Source: Xiphias gladius (lineage: Eukaryota; Chordata; Actinopteri; Istiophoriformes; Xiphiidae). Taken from it: DNA of 64,000 nt. The notes beneath the pieces are model-generated. The model worked only from the letters and a program-made list of their open reading frames with translations. It did no database searches and was not told the origin of the DNA. The position numbers and the translations under genes are program-made. Where the stretch lies: assembly GCF_016859285.1 (NCBI RefSeq), contig NW_024401811.1, positions 148,501 through 212,500 on the forward strand, given 5' to 3'. Below are positions 13,930-24,375 of this stretch, piece by piece (positions within the stretch are counted from its first letter, which is position 1; every line of letters begins with the position of its first letter).

Positions 13930-14555
13930 TACCTGTCTCTCTCTCCTTCCTGTCTCTCTCTACCTGTCTCTCTTTCTTACTTCCTGTCACTCTAACCTAC
14001 CTGTCTCTCTCTACCTGTCTCTATTGCTTTCTTCCTGTCTCTCTCACCTAACTGTCTCTCTTGCTTTCTTCCTGTCTCTCTCTCCCAACTGTCTCTCTCT
14101 CGCTCTCCTTCCTGTCTCTTTCTTCCTGTCTTTCTCTCTCTCTCTCCTACCTGTCTGTGTCCAGTCGTCTCTGTCGAAGCTCAGTCCTCTTCCTCGGATC
14201 CTCAGAGACGTGTCGGGAGCGCTGGCTAACCCGGGGGGCGTGGCCAACGCGGGGGGCGTGTCTGTTTCATCTCCAGAGCCTCAGCGGGTGGCGTCTCCGC
14301 CCCCACTGTCCCCGCCCCCTCTGTCCCCTCCGCTCTCCCCCCCCCTGGCCACCTGTAATCCCTCCATCGGCCTGCAGGGCGTCGTTGGACTGGATGGAGG
14401 GTTAGCATCACTTGTTTCTGTTTAACATCGAGTATTAACACATCAAAATATTTAATTTTACATAATTCATTTACTTTGTGGTTGCTATGATGACAAAGCA
14501 TTACATCCTCTGATAATTAGCAAACACTCACTAATTAAGCGATCAATAATCTAAA

Positions 14556-14589
<34 letters not shown>

Positions 14590-16021
14590 TTTGGTGGATT
14601 TTACCAGACTTCCGTCTCCGACTCCAGAAAACAAAGATTTGTTTTTCGTCACCAAAGGATCCAGTCTGCAGCCTGCATCAGGTGACCTTTGACCTCTGTT
14701 CTTTATCTCAATGGCTTCCATATCTCCTGATCTCACGCTCTGATTTCGGACCTCTAAACCCCTCTTGTGCTGCTGATGTCACTTCCTGTAGGCCTGCAGG
14801 GCTCTCCGGCTCCGAGCTCTTCCTACTCGGAGCCCAATGAGAATGAGGCGGGGTTTGAAGTGTCCAATGGGGGCAGGAGGGAGGGGCTGGAGTTGACCAA
14901 TGAGAGCCGCAGCCTGTCTCTGGTCGACCTGCAGGACTCCTCGCCTAGCGACGGCCTCGACGACAGCCAGTGGCAGCGCAGGACGGGGCTCCTCCCCCTT
15001 TCCTTCCAGAACCCAGTGTATCACATGACCACCACGTCCTCCCGGCAACCACAGCAGCAGATGGATGCCACACCCTCAGACGGCTCGGTGGGGTCACAGG
15101 GAAACACCGATGACAGAATCGCCATGGCAACCAAGCCGGCGTTTCTTACCCAAATGTCCGTGGGGCTGGGAGGGGGAGAGAGGGGTGAGAGGGGGGATAG
15201 GACGTCGGCCTTGTCGAGTAGCAGCAGTGGAGAAGAATACTCGAGACGAGCTCTCTCTCTGACCGAGACTCTGACAGGTACAATAATATAACATAATTTT
15301 AATATTTAACTTTAACCCTTTCGTGTATGAATTACGAAAGCCTGCATCAAGATTTTTTTCCTTTGTGTTTTTATTCTTCATTTTATTCTTCTTTAGACAT
15401 CAAATCAGTAACATTTAGGACAACAAACCAGTAATTCACAATGTCAGAAGCAGAAAATAGCAATCATGTGTCCACTAAAGTGTAGTGGACACATGATTGC
15501 TATTTTCTGCTTCTACCTAATCAATATTTGAGAAATATAACAATAATGTTGTTCTTTAGATATTATTTGTTATCACCAAATTTTTTTTAACCTGCAAGAG
15601 TCTTCTTCTATAGAAGGACTGGACAGATATTCCTGAGGTGCTTGGCATACAGGACATTTGGTCGGCCATCTTGGATGCTGGCAGGGGTTGAAGTGGGCCA
15701 GAATGATCCGGAACGCCATTCCAGCACCTTTGATTAATAAGTACATAAATCTGATTGGCAGTTTGATCTGTATTAATGTCAGACGAGTTCATTTTTCATG
15801 TGCTGCAGCTCCTTCCAGCTGATGCCATGGAGATACTCACTCAACAAATCGGAAAGTAATGTCACCCCCCCCCCCATCTAAAAAAAAAAACAAAAAACAC
15901 ACATCCTTTATCAGTTCTCAACCATAGTCGGACTGACCATGAGGCATACCAGGACAAATCCCAGTGGGCCACTGCATTGGTGGCCTGGTGGACCATCAAA
16001 ATATCCATATCTCTTTACTGG

Positions 16022-16088
<67 letters not shown>

Positions 16089-19000
16089 ATTCGGGGTGAT
16101 GATAAGAGCGTGTACGCAGCACTGACCTAGACAGTGAGTATTTTTGGGGACTGGGCTTAACTGGCCAATCAAAACCAAGTTTCACTCAATCAGGTTCAAC
16201 TTGGTGGCTGCCAATGGTGTTTTCAAGGACTGTCCGCTGTAGTGACTGATATGCAGCTACACCATCCAATCCCAGGCAAATACAAGAAACTGGCTTTTGA
16301 ATAGCTGTCAGTGGCAATAAATTATTGACTCTTGAATCTTAAATCATATCCAACTTTAACACAATCTAACTTTAATATTACATTTACATTTTACATTTAC
16401 ATTGACTCATTTGACCACCGCTTTTATCCAAAGCGATTTACAAGTGAGGAATAACACTAAAAGCTTCAGTACGGTAGGAGACCTTGATTTAAGTGCTAAA
16501 TATTATATCTATTCAAAAGACAGAGGAGATCAGATAAAGAAGTGCACCGACAGTGAACAGTAAGTGCGAGTTCAATTCACTTTTTTTTTTCTTTTCTAGT
16601 TAGGCCTGTTAGAGGTGTTAGAAAAGGAGGTACTCTCGGGAGAGATGAGTCTTCAAGGGGTTCTTGAATAAAGAGAAGGACACCCCTGCTCTAGAAACAT
16701 TTGGTAGCTTGTTCCACCATCAGGGAACCACAAACAAGACCAGTCTGGATGGGGTTCCCTTGTGTGCAGGGATGGCGACGCCAGATGATGTTCATTGGAG
16801 GAACTCGGTGGCCGAGAAGGAGCATAAGCCCTTATACTGAGTTCAGGTAGATGGCTACAGACCCAGAAGTCACTCTGTAAGATGGCCATGGGTAGCCAGT
16901 GGAGGTCAATGAGCAGCAGAGTGACGTACGCTTTGAGGCTGATCGAAAACCAGATGCACAACCGCATTTTAGATGATCTTTAAGGGTTTATCTGTACGTG
17001 AACGGAGACCTGCTAGAATGGTATTGCAGTAGTCGAGGCAAGAGATAACCATGGCCTGTACCATGAGTTGGGTGACGTACTGAGTCAAGTAAGGCCTGGT
17101 TTTTCTTATTTTGTATAGTGCAAAGTGGCACGGCCAGGAGACAGAAGCAATATGGTCAAAGGAAGACAGCTGGTCATCAAATATGACATCCAGGTTTCTC
17201 GTTCTTGGTGGGGTCAGGGATGAGGCGACTTTAATGTTGCTATTGTGATGGAGAGATTGATTGGCTGAGTTCAGTCTTAGAGAGAGATAGTTGAAGGTGG
17301 CGTTCCCTCATCCATTTGGATATGTCTGAGAGGCAGGCTGAAATGCTTGCTGAGACCATGGGGTCATCTGTCACAGAAAATAGAGCTGTTTCACTGGAGT
17401 GACCGCTCTTAAAGCCCAACTGACCTGAATCAAGGAAGGCGCTCCATGAGAAGAATTCTGAGAATAGTTTGAAAACCACCCTTTCGATAGCCTGAGGTAA
17501 CTCAACTAAAATTGGGTCAAATGAAGGCTTTTTGAGAGTTTACCACGATCTGACTTTAATAATACGATCTAATTTTAATATTGAATAACTTGAATGTCTA
17601 AATTTAATACGATCTGACTTTAACTAACTTGGACAGTGAGTGAATGAAGCTTGTTTGTCACGCTCTCCCAACATCTAAGGACAAAATAAAATTATTTAAA
17701 AAAAGAAAAGCTAAAACAATAAACCGCATTGGCCTGAATATAGGACGACCCTGATTGTAAGATGAAACCCCCCCACTTTACCAACATCTGTTTTTGTTGT
17801 ATTGTTGTTGCTCTTCTCCCTCAGGTAGCTCGGCCCCCCCCCGTCAAAACTCCTCAGGTCCTCAGAGACGCATTGACCAGCCTCCTCCCCCAAACTCCGC
17901 TCCCCCAGGACCTCCACGAGGCCGGACACCCCCCAGCATGCTAGGTGGCGGTGGCGGGGGCTCTGCCTACCCTCCTCGCCCTGCCTCCGGCAGTATGATG
18001 TCATCGAGCCCCGATTGGCCGAGCAGCGGCCAGTCACGCCTCAGACAGACGTCATCATCGTCTAAGGGAGACAGCCCTGAGAAACAACGTCCTGCTGCCA
18101 AGGTAACCAGGCAGTTACCATGGTAACCAGGCTGTCGCCATGGGTAACCTTTCATCTGACCTCTGACCAGGGGTCAATGTTACAATAATGCAACGTATTT
18201 TAGACAGACCAGACTCTATTAAGGCTTAAAATCATTTGTTGTTCATCCATTAAAGGTAAAATATCTACTTTTCCAAATTAAAATGTGTGAAAACAACTAG
18301 ACCTATGTTAGATATTTTGTTGAGCTGTGTACTTAAATTATCCCAAATGTTTCCAGTGCTTTTCAAACTTAGAGAAATCCATAATCATAATCAAAATAAC
18401 GGTCCGTTTCATTCAGTCTCTTGTCAATGGCGTCATTTCTCCTTCGGTATGTGTCAGCGTCGGGGTTGTCTGCCAGAAACGTCTCAAGTCTTCTTATCCA
18501 GTTTTAAGCCACGTGCAGACAATACACTTATCAGATCTTGGTCGAAATGAACTATATCTTTTAACAGGATGAAGGGTTTTGGTCATCGCACCTTCAAAGG
18601 GCTGTTTGAGGGTTCAGACCTGGTTTTAGGGTTCAGGTCAGAATCAACTGGGCTCCCAGCCCCTCCGAGACGTCATTTGTCTGCTGAACAGCGTTGGAGA
18701 AATACTGATTTTGAAACTGCTTTATTCAGTGTATTCATCGGATTTAATCCACCAAGTCTGTTTGTTTTGAAGAGGAAACCTCTGCGGATAACTCGGGTCC
18801 TGGTAAAAACCTCCTGAACAATTAACCCTGAAGGAATCCTGACTGGGTGTAGCTCACCGCAATGACGGCACCAAACTTCGTCTTTTGTTATTGTTTTGGT
18901 CGAGGACCTCTAGAGTCAGAAAATTACATATGGTGTGTTTCATTGCGATATTCCCACTTGGTATGTTGTTGAAATTCAGACATTAACTGATGAATTAATT

Positions 19001-22000
19001 GAAAAGTTGTGAGGGGCAGCAGTTTTTCAATGTGAATTTCTCACTAAACATATCTCCGATGTCCATTTTCGGCTGACAACGGCTGGTTAACATTAGCGTA
19101 ACTACTAAGTGAAGTAGCAGGGAGCGCTGGGATCCGCTGTGTTTGTATCCTCTGTGTGACGCCATAGCAAGACTCAGCGTGTTGTATCAGTCATATTACA
19201 GGCGTCTCTGTTGCCTTGTTATTCATTACATGGGACTGATTTACAGTCCAGTAAAACTAATCAAGCAGGGAAGTCGAAGTTTCAATGCATGTTGCTATGG
19301 TGATACCATCAGTGTCTGTGTGTGTGCGTGTGTTCAGGCTCCCTCTCCCTGTGCATTGGATCGTACTGCGGCCTGGCTACTCAACATGAACTCTGCCTCC
19401 TCCTACGGCGAGACGGAAGAAGATCGTCATGACGACACCCTCATCGAGAAAGTAAGAGACTCCTCGTACTGGTGCTGCTGGTTCAGATGGTTTTACTGGT
19501 TCTGTTGGGTCTGACCCTGTGTGTGTGTGTGTGTCTGCCTGCGTGTAGTACCAGCAGGAGATTGCATTGCTGCAGGAGAAGTTGCGAGTTGCAGCGCTGC
19601 GTCAGGAGGAGTGTGAAGCTCGTCTGATGGTCCAAGATCAGCAGAACCAACGCATGCTGCAGGAGTACCAGGTCTGTAACACACCTAATTTACCTGACAG
19701 AGGAGCATCGTGACTCACCTGTAGAGAAGCTCTGCCGATGTGCACGATCACATGACACCGCTGGACCAATTGGAGCGTTTCTGTTTCAGGCTCGGTTGGA
19801 GGACACAGAGAGCCGACTGAGGAGGCTTCAGGACGACAAAGACCTCCAGATGAACAGCATCATCAGCAGGTCTGAACACCCGAGTGTCTGTCTGTCTCTA
19901 CAAATGCCCGTATCTACATCTCCTCACCTGTCTGTCTGTACACCCGTGTACCTGTGTGTCAGTGTGTGTTGGACCAGCTGTATACAGTTACCAGTGTGAC
20001 CTGTCACCTGTGCAGGTTGATGGCAGTGGAGGAGGAGTTGAAGAAGGATCACTCTGACATGCAGGCTGTGGTAGACTCCAAACAGAAGATCATAGAAGCC
20101 CAGGTAACTGCCTGTTTACCTGCCTGTTTACCTGTCTTTTTGTCTGTCTGTCTAATTTGGTGGTTAAACTTCCTTTAAATCACATTTCTAAATGTATTAA
20201 ATGGTGACTGAATTTATTATATTGGTGTAAATGTTAATACTAATAGAGGACGGGCACGCAGCAAACAGCGAGACAACTACTAACTAATAATCAGACTAAA
20301 GTTTATTTTCTCCAACAAATTCTTAAACTGGAAAGGAAATCTGAAAGAAGACAGTTCGATTATCCAGAGTGCAGTATCTGCATCTTACAGGTACCAGGTG
20401 TCTGTCAGACTTATTTTTATATAGTGACATAAAACAAAGACTTCACAGCATTTCTGTCTGTCACAGCCTGAGAAACGTAACACTGTTTTTCCAATTTGCT
20501 GCTGTAGTTGCTGCTTGCTGCCTTTAGAGGGCAGTACAGTCCAAATGTCCAGTGTTTCAGCAGGTCTGTCCCAAAACCCACAGGTGTTCATGGGATGGCA
20601 GGTAGTAGACCGATTTGTCCCATGTCTGAAACATTCCAATCCACACTGCATGAACACTGATCCTAACACCACCTCCACACCAGTCCAACTGCTGGTGGTA
20701 ATGGGTCTAGCAAATGGTTTTTACGACTGACATTTATCTGCACACAAGAAGAAGTTAAAGTTTAAGACGTGTTTAAATTTGAATATTATTATTCATGTTC
20801 GAAAATAGAGCTGCAGCCAACAGTTACTTTCATTAGTGATAAACCTACTGATTAGTTTCTCGATGAATTGTTTTGTCCATGAAACAGTGAAAAATGTTTA
20901 AAAAAACCCTCTTCAGATCAAAATCCAAAATATTCAGCTTATCATCATGTACAACAGAGAAGCAGCAAATCCTCACATTTGAGAAGCCGAAACAGTAAAT
21001 ATTTGGTTTTTATACTTGAAAAATGACTACAGCGGTATTCGATTATCAAAATAGTTGCCGATAATTTTCCTCTTGATCAACCAATTGACTGATCGATTAA
21101 TTGACCAATCGTTGCAGCTCTGGTTCAAACACTAAAGGGTAATAACAGAACCTCCACGGATGGTTGTCAGGTAATGTTAATGGACTCTATTTTATTGATG
21201 ATGAATATCCAACATCTCACACTGTCAGCATAAACATTAAATATCCTTCTATCAAAGATTTTGAGAAATATGTTCCATCCTTAAAACTTTATCTAACACA
21301 AACCATCAAAATGGAATCATGTTATGTATCTTTATGTACAGGAGACCCGCGTGTTCCTCCATAGTTTGATGTAATGTCGTCATTAATTGTTCTGATCCTC
21401 TCAGGTCCTGAATGTGCGTTAGTTTTTCGATGTCATCTGACTGTAAATGTAAAACTGTTTGATGTTTGATCATTTGTTCCAACAAATGCTCTGAGCCGGA
21501 CTGAGCCATGTAATGTTTGTGTTTCTGTGAGTGACAGGACCCAGACCCTCATTAACCACGTGTTAATGAACCTCCACAATTGCAGGGCCTAACAGACACT
21601 GGAAACAGGTTGATGAGGCTAAATTAGGGGTTAGGATCAGGGGAGTGTCTCTTATTCAGTTTGCTGAGGGTGTTTTCTGACAACAGGAAGTGATCAGAAT
21701 CGAGATGACGAATCTTTCTGCGACACGTTTACATGATTTTCACAATTCAATATTTTAATGTCTGAACAGGAATAGTACCAAACTCAAACTGTTGAAAACA
21801 TCTACCATTCTGTCTCACCTGTCTCGCTCTCACCTGTCCGTCTCTCAGGAGAAGAGGATAGCAAGTCTTGATGCAGCGAACACTCGCTTGATGGCGGCTC
21901 TGACTCAACTGAAGGAGCGGTATGCTGTGACGTCACAGAGGAACGGTCTGTCTCCTAGCAACACATCGTCCCTGCAGATCACTGAAAACGGAGAGTTCCG

Positions 22001-22019
22001 CAACTCGGGCAACTGCTGA
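8498..22019 (+). CDS. dab2ip: DAB2-interacting protein (RasGAP), 3' seventeen coding exons; N-terminus outside window
   Basis: Encodes a cytoplasmic Ras GTPase-activating protein that also scaffolds TNF/ASK1 and PI3K signalling in known orthologues. Exons: 8498-8642, 8753-8925, 9032-9303, 10517-10725, 11497-11641, 11830-11974, 12077-12313, 12444-12633, 14165-14400, 14590-14681, 14792-15277, 17825-18102, 19338-19451, 19549-19671, 19790-19869, 20016-20103, 21849-22019. All phases join, giving 1060 residues after a leading partial codon. In order: end of a PH domain ([20 protein letters not shown]), C2 ([10 protein letters not shown]), RasGAP at about residues 260-500 with the arginine-finger region FRENTLATK and the [12 protein letters not shown] motif, the linker [17 protein letters not shown], a Pro-rich segment (RRIDQPPPP, shorter than the human Pro-10 run), and a coiled coil ending [13 protein letters not shown]. 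The C-terminus and the Pro-rich block point to DAB2IP rather than SYNGAP1 or RASAL2. The first exon shown enters in phase, so upstream exons lie before the window. Splice sites are by eye. Confidence 0.93.
9880..10340 (-). mobile_element. Possible L2-like LINE 3' remnant
   Basis: Contains TTGTTCCACCACTGAGGAACC and nearby text resembling the clearer L2-like remnant at 16380-17520 (which has TTGTTCCACCATCAGGGAACC). Heavily decayed, with no frame preserved. Confidence 0.4.
10449..10500 (+). repeat. (ATC)n then (TAA)n microsatellite
   Basis: About eleven ATC triplets followed by five or so TAA units, 17 bp before the dab2ip exon at 10517. Confidence 0.9.
10850..11230. repeat. Candidate transposon-like block in dab2ip intron, unclassified
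   Basis: A/G-rich sequence with short internal inverted phrases (CCTTTCTTATCTCCTTTAG and AAAGGAAAGGAGATAA). No coding capacity is seen. Offered only as a description of a gene-free stretch. Confidence 0.25.
12634..13489 (+). other. dab2ip intron part, nothing recognised
   Basis: Plain AT-rich intron between the exon ending 12633 and the CT-rich tract. No repeat family or open frame was recognised. Confidence 0.5.
13490..14160 (+). repeat. Polypyrimidine (CT)n/CCTGTCTCT minisatellite upstream of dab2ip exon
   Basis: About 670 bp almost free of purines on the plus strand, built from CTCTCT runs and CTACCTGT or CCTTCCTGT units of varied length. It ends 4 bp before the exon at 14165 and so acts as a hugely extended polypyrimidine tract. 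A long Ser/Leu frame through it is a composition artefact. Confidence 0.9.
15446..15514. repeat. Perfect 32-bp inverted repeat with 5-bp loop
   Basis: The left arm 15446-15477 and right arm 15483-15514 are exact reverse complements by direct reading, separated by AAGTG. The match stops sharply at both outer ends. It lies in the 2.5 kb dab2ip intron between exons ending 15277 and starting 17825. It could form a strong RNA hairpin or DNA cruciform. Origin unknown. Confidence 0.9.
16023..16087 (+). repeat. (TG)n microsatellite
   Basis: About 65 bp of uninterrupted TG in a dab2ip intron. Confidence 0.95.
16380..17520 (-). mobile_element. 5'-truncated L2-like LINE remnant
   Basis: The minus-strand frame 17479-17240 reads a reverse-transcriptase segment typical of L2-type LINEs ([39 protein letters not shown]), and 16967-16653 reads the C-terminal part ([11 protein letters not shown]). 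The tail carries TTTACATTTACATTGACTCA then AAAGCGATTTACAAGTGAGG, a common fish 3' end. Stops and frameshifts make it inactive. Boundaries are approximate. Confidence 0.7.
17742..17800 (+). repeat. Short dispersed repeat shared with 3690-3735
   Basis: TAGGACGACCCTGATTGTAA..CCAACATCTGTTT parallels TAGGATGACCCTTATTATAA..CCAACATCTGTTT at 3690-3735. It ends 25 bp before the dab2ip exon at 17825. Confidence 0.5.
18103..19337 (+). other. dab2ip intron, no feature recognised
   Basis: 1.2 kb intron. Small open frames are present but have no family resemblance and no coding signature. Confidence 0.5.
20806..21121 (-). mobile_element. Non-autonomous element with AGAGCTGCAACGATT-type terminal inverted repeats
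   Basis: Starts AGAGCTGCAGCC and ends AATCGTTGCAGCTCT, which are inverted repeats. The inside has no coding capacity and matches, in reverse, the family at 43244-43602. A hAT-type MITE is likely, but target duplications were not resolved. Confidence 0.6.
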
Positions 22020-22379
22020 GCAACCTGCCGCTGAGTTCTGATTGGTTGTGACTGCAGGAAGGGGGAGGGGCTTAACTGCATGCGAGAGGCGGCCGAAGGC
22101 GGGATTGACTCATCCAGCACACTTTTTTTTTTAATCAACCAATCAACGCTGTCATAGTTAAACCGGAGACCTGTCAGTCAACCGTCACCTCTTACAGCGA
22201 CGGATCTGACGTCTGATCTCTGACGGGACTGCCCCAGTTGCTAGGTTACCCCTCAGCTCCTGTGTTTGTTCTGCATGTTTCCTCTTAGAACATCTGACAT
22301 CATATCCTATTTCCTTTTCTTACTTCCTGTTTAGAGCTGGACACTTCCAACAACCAAACTGAACATTCATTTATGACTC

Positions 22380-23450
22380 TACATCACCTGGAACATCTGT
22401 ATATGGTTCTGGTTTGACTGGAACAACTTCAGTTGTATATGGCTCTGGTGCAATCAGGCCGACTCTTTCCATAAATGGCTCCAACTTAGGCTGTATATGG
22501 TTTGATTGTCTGACTGGACTACACTCATCTACACATGGCTCTGGTATCATCAGATTAACTTGAACAGTTGCAGCTTTTTAAGGCTCTTTTTGAATCAGAC
22601 TAACTCTAGCTGTATATGGCTCCAGTCCTATTGGACTGGCTCTACCTGTATATGGCTCTGGTATGACAGGTTTAACTTCAGTCATACAGTTAGGTACGTA
22701 AGTATTTGGACAGTGGAACAATTTTTGTAATTTTGTTGTGTACGCCATGTTTACGTTTGTTTGTGTGTGTGTGTGTGCGTGGGGGGGTTTAACTAAAAAA
22801 AGACCACCAAAGTGGATGACCACAGAATTCCTTCCTTGGTGAAGAAAACCCCTTCACAGCATCTATCCAGGTAAAGAAGACTCTTGAGGAGGTAGACGTA
22901 TCATTGTCAAAGTCAGTAATCAAGAAACGTCTTCATGAACGTAAATACAGACGGTTTACAACAAGGTGCAAACCACTTGTAACACTCTAGAACACAAGGC
23001 CAGATTAGACTTTTCCAGAAAACATCTAGAAAAGCCTGCCCAGTTCTGGAAGAAGATTCTGTGGACAGATGAAACCAAGATGAACCTGTACCAGAATGAT
23101 GGGAAGAGAAGGAACGATTAATTTAAAATCAAATCCATTGTGATGGTGTACAGAGGCAAAGTTACCAAAATTGTGTTACTGTCCAAATACTTACGTGTAG
23201 AGGTATCGAGACTAATTGGAACAACTCTGGCTCTATAAGGTTCTAGTTGAATTAGACTGAATTAGCCAAATATGGCTCTGGCCCAACTGGATAAATCTGC
23301 CTGTATGTGGCTCTGGTCTGACCGAACCAACACTGGCTGTATATGACTCTTGTCTGACTGACTTAACCCCAGTGATATATGGCTCAGTCCCCCTGGTCTA
23401 CCTAGAAAAACTCCAGCTGTATATAGCTCTGGTGTTTAGCAGTTTCCAGT
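22380..23450 (+). repeat. Degenerate minisatellite in dab2ip 3'UTR (TATATGGCTCTGGT units), split by an insertion
   Basis: Roughly 45-50 bp units built around TGTATATGGCTCTGGT and GACTGGAACAACTC recur from about 22380 to 22686 and resume from about 23205 to 23450 after the Tc1-like relic. Units are diverged, so this is an old array. Confidence 0.7.
22687..23203 (+). mobile_element. Internally deleted Tc1/mariner-like element
   Basis: Left end CAGTTAGGTACGTAAG and right end share an exact inverted 17-bp core (GTAAGTATTTGGACAG preceded by C). A TA precedes the left end. The interior keeps a transposase scrap (ARLDFSRKHLEKPAQFWKK then ILWTDETKMNLYQ), part of the second half of a Tc1-type transposase. 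About 0.5 kb, far below the usual 1.2-1.6 kb, with stops: inactive. Confidence 0.75.
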
Positions 23451-23559
23451 TATGATATTGCGACACGTTGCCTGATGGGAGCTCAGAGCTGTCGTTGGTT
23501 TATCTATCATTTTTCAGGTCCTTGCTCTTTAGATTGTAATTTAAAAGAACAGCCCAACA

Positions 23560-23830
23560 CTTGTCTGAGCCATGTTACCCAGCGTCAGATCAGCATCATG
23601 TCTGTGTACAGAGACAGGGCCTGGATAGCCTAGCTTAGCACAAAGATGCCTGCGGAAGCAGAGGGAAAACTGTTAGCCTAGCTCCAGCTAAACAGAACAA
23701 ACCTCTACCAGACTGTGTTGAGCTGTTGGCCGCTGTGGGCATCCGTAGCGTTGGACCTTTAGTTGATCTGGTCCAGAGGTCGATGTGTAACCCTCCAGAG
23801 AGTTAGATGTTAGTTTGTGTTGTTTCAGAG
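23560..23830 (+). repeat. Dispersed fish repeat (TAGCCTAGCTTAGCACAAAG type)
   Basis: Carries the phrase TAGCCTAGCTTAGCACAAAG and flanking text that I recognise as a widespread teleost repeat. It lies in the dab2ip 3'UTR. Confidence 0.5.
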
Positions 23831-24112
23831 AATTCTACTGATTTTAATGTAAACATCAGATTTTATTGTAAAACAGTAAAAACTTTAAATTGTGATGAAT
23901 AGTTTGTAAACAAGCACGCACACACACACACACACGCACACACCTGCTGTCCTGTACAGACTGAACTCTACCGTCCTCTACTGATCTGTCCTCTGCTGTG
24001 TTCACTGTGGCTTCTGTCTCTGTTCTTCTGTATTTATGAGAAACTTTTCATTCTGTTACAGATCCTCTTATTGTTATTTATCAACATCAGTATTTATAAA
24101 GAGAGATGCTCC

Positions 24113-24118
24113 AATAAA
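24113..24118 (+). terminator. dab2ip: Poly(A) signal AATAAA of dab2ip
   Basis: Canonical hexamer 2.1 kb downstream of the dab2ip stop codon, and the last one before the oppositely oriented gsn 3' end. Cleavage would be expected about 10-30 bp downstream. Confidence 0.6.
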
Positions 24119-24305
24119 CTATTACACTATCAAATTGTTGCTATGGTGATGAGTGACAGGAGACACCATGGCAACAGGCAACAGGCAACTGACACACGCA
24201 CAAACACACACCACCCCACTTAAATCAGTGTAATGATGGACCCCCATCGCCCCCTGGTGTCTGAAACCTTCACAGACAGACAGCGGTGTAGTCAGACAGA
24301 CAAGT

Positions 24306-24311
24306 TTTATT
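24306..24311 (-). terminator. gsn: Poly(A) signal AATAAA of gsn (reverse strand)
   Basis: TTTATT on the plus strand reads AATAAA on the minus strand, 65 bp downstream of the gsn stop codon (24376-24378). The resulting 3'UTR would be very short (about 90 nt) and end about 150-190 bp from the dab2ip poly(A) site. Confidence 0.6.
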
Positions 24312-24375
24312 AGAGCAGTGAGACTCAGAGCACCTTCATTATTTCTAAACAGGAAGTGATGATATTCTGTCACAG

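Larger units (their letters stand above)
22020..24135 (+). other. dab2ip: dab2ip 3' untranslated region
   Basis: About 2.1 kb between the TGA at 22017-22019 and an AATAAA at 24113-24118. It holds a degenerate minisatellite (22380-23450) interrupted by a Tc1-like relic, a dispersed repeat (23560-23830) and a short CA run near 23918-23942. No long open frame is present. The UTR end is inferred from the poly(A) signal alone. Confidence 0.7.

Noticed and set aside
13484..14425. 313-residue Ser/Leu open frame on the plus strand
   Set aside because: It is the translation of the CT-rich tract. Only its last part (14165-14400) is coding, as a dab2ip exon.
8498..22019. Assignment as SYNGAP1 or RASAL2
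   Set aside because: The [17 protein letters not shown] linker, the RRIDQPPPP block and the C-terminus fit DAB2IP, and the neighbours gsn and dnm1 match the human DAB2IP region.
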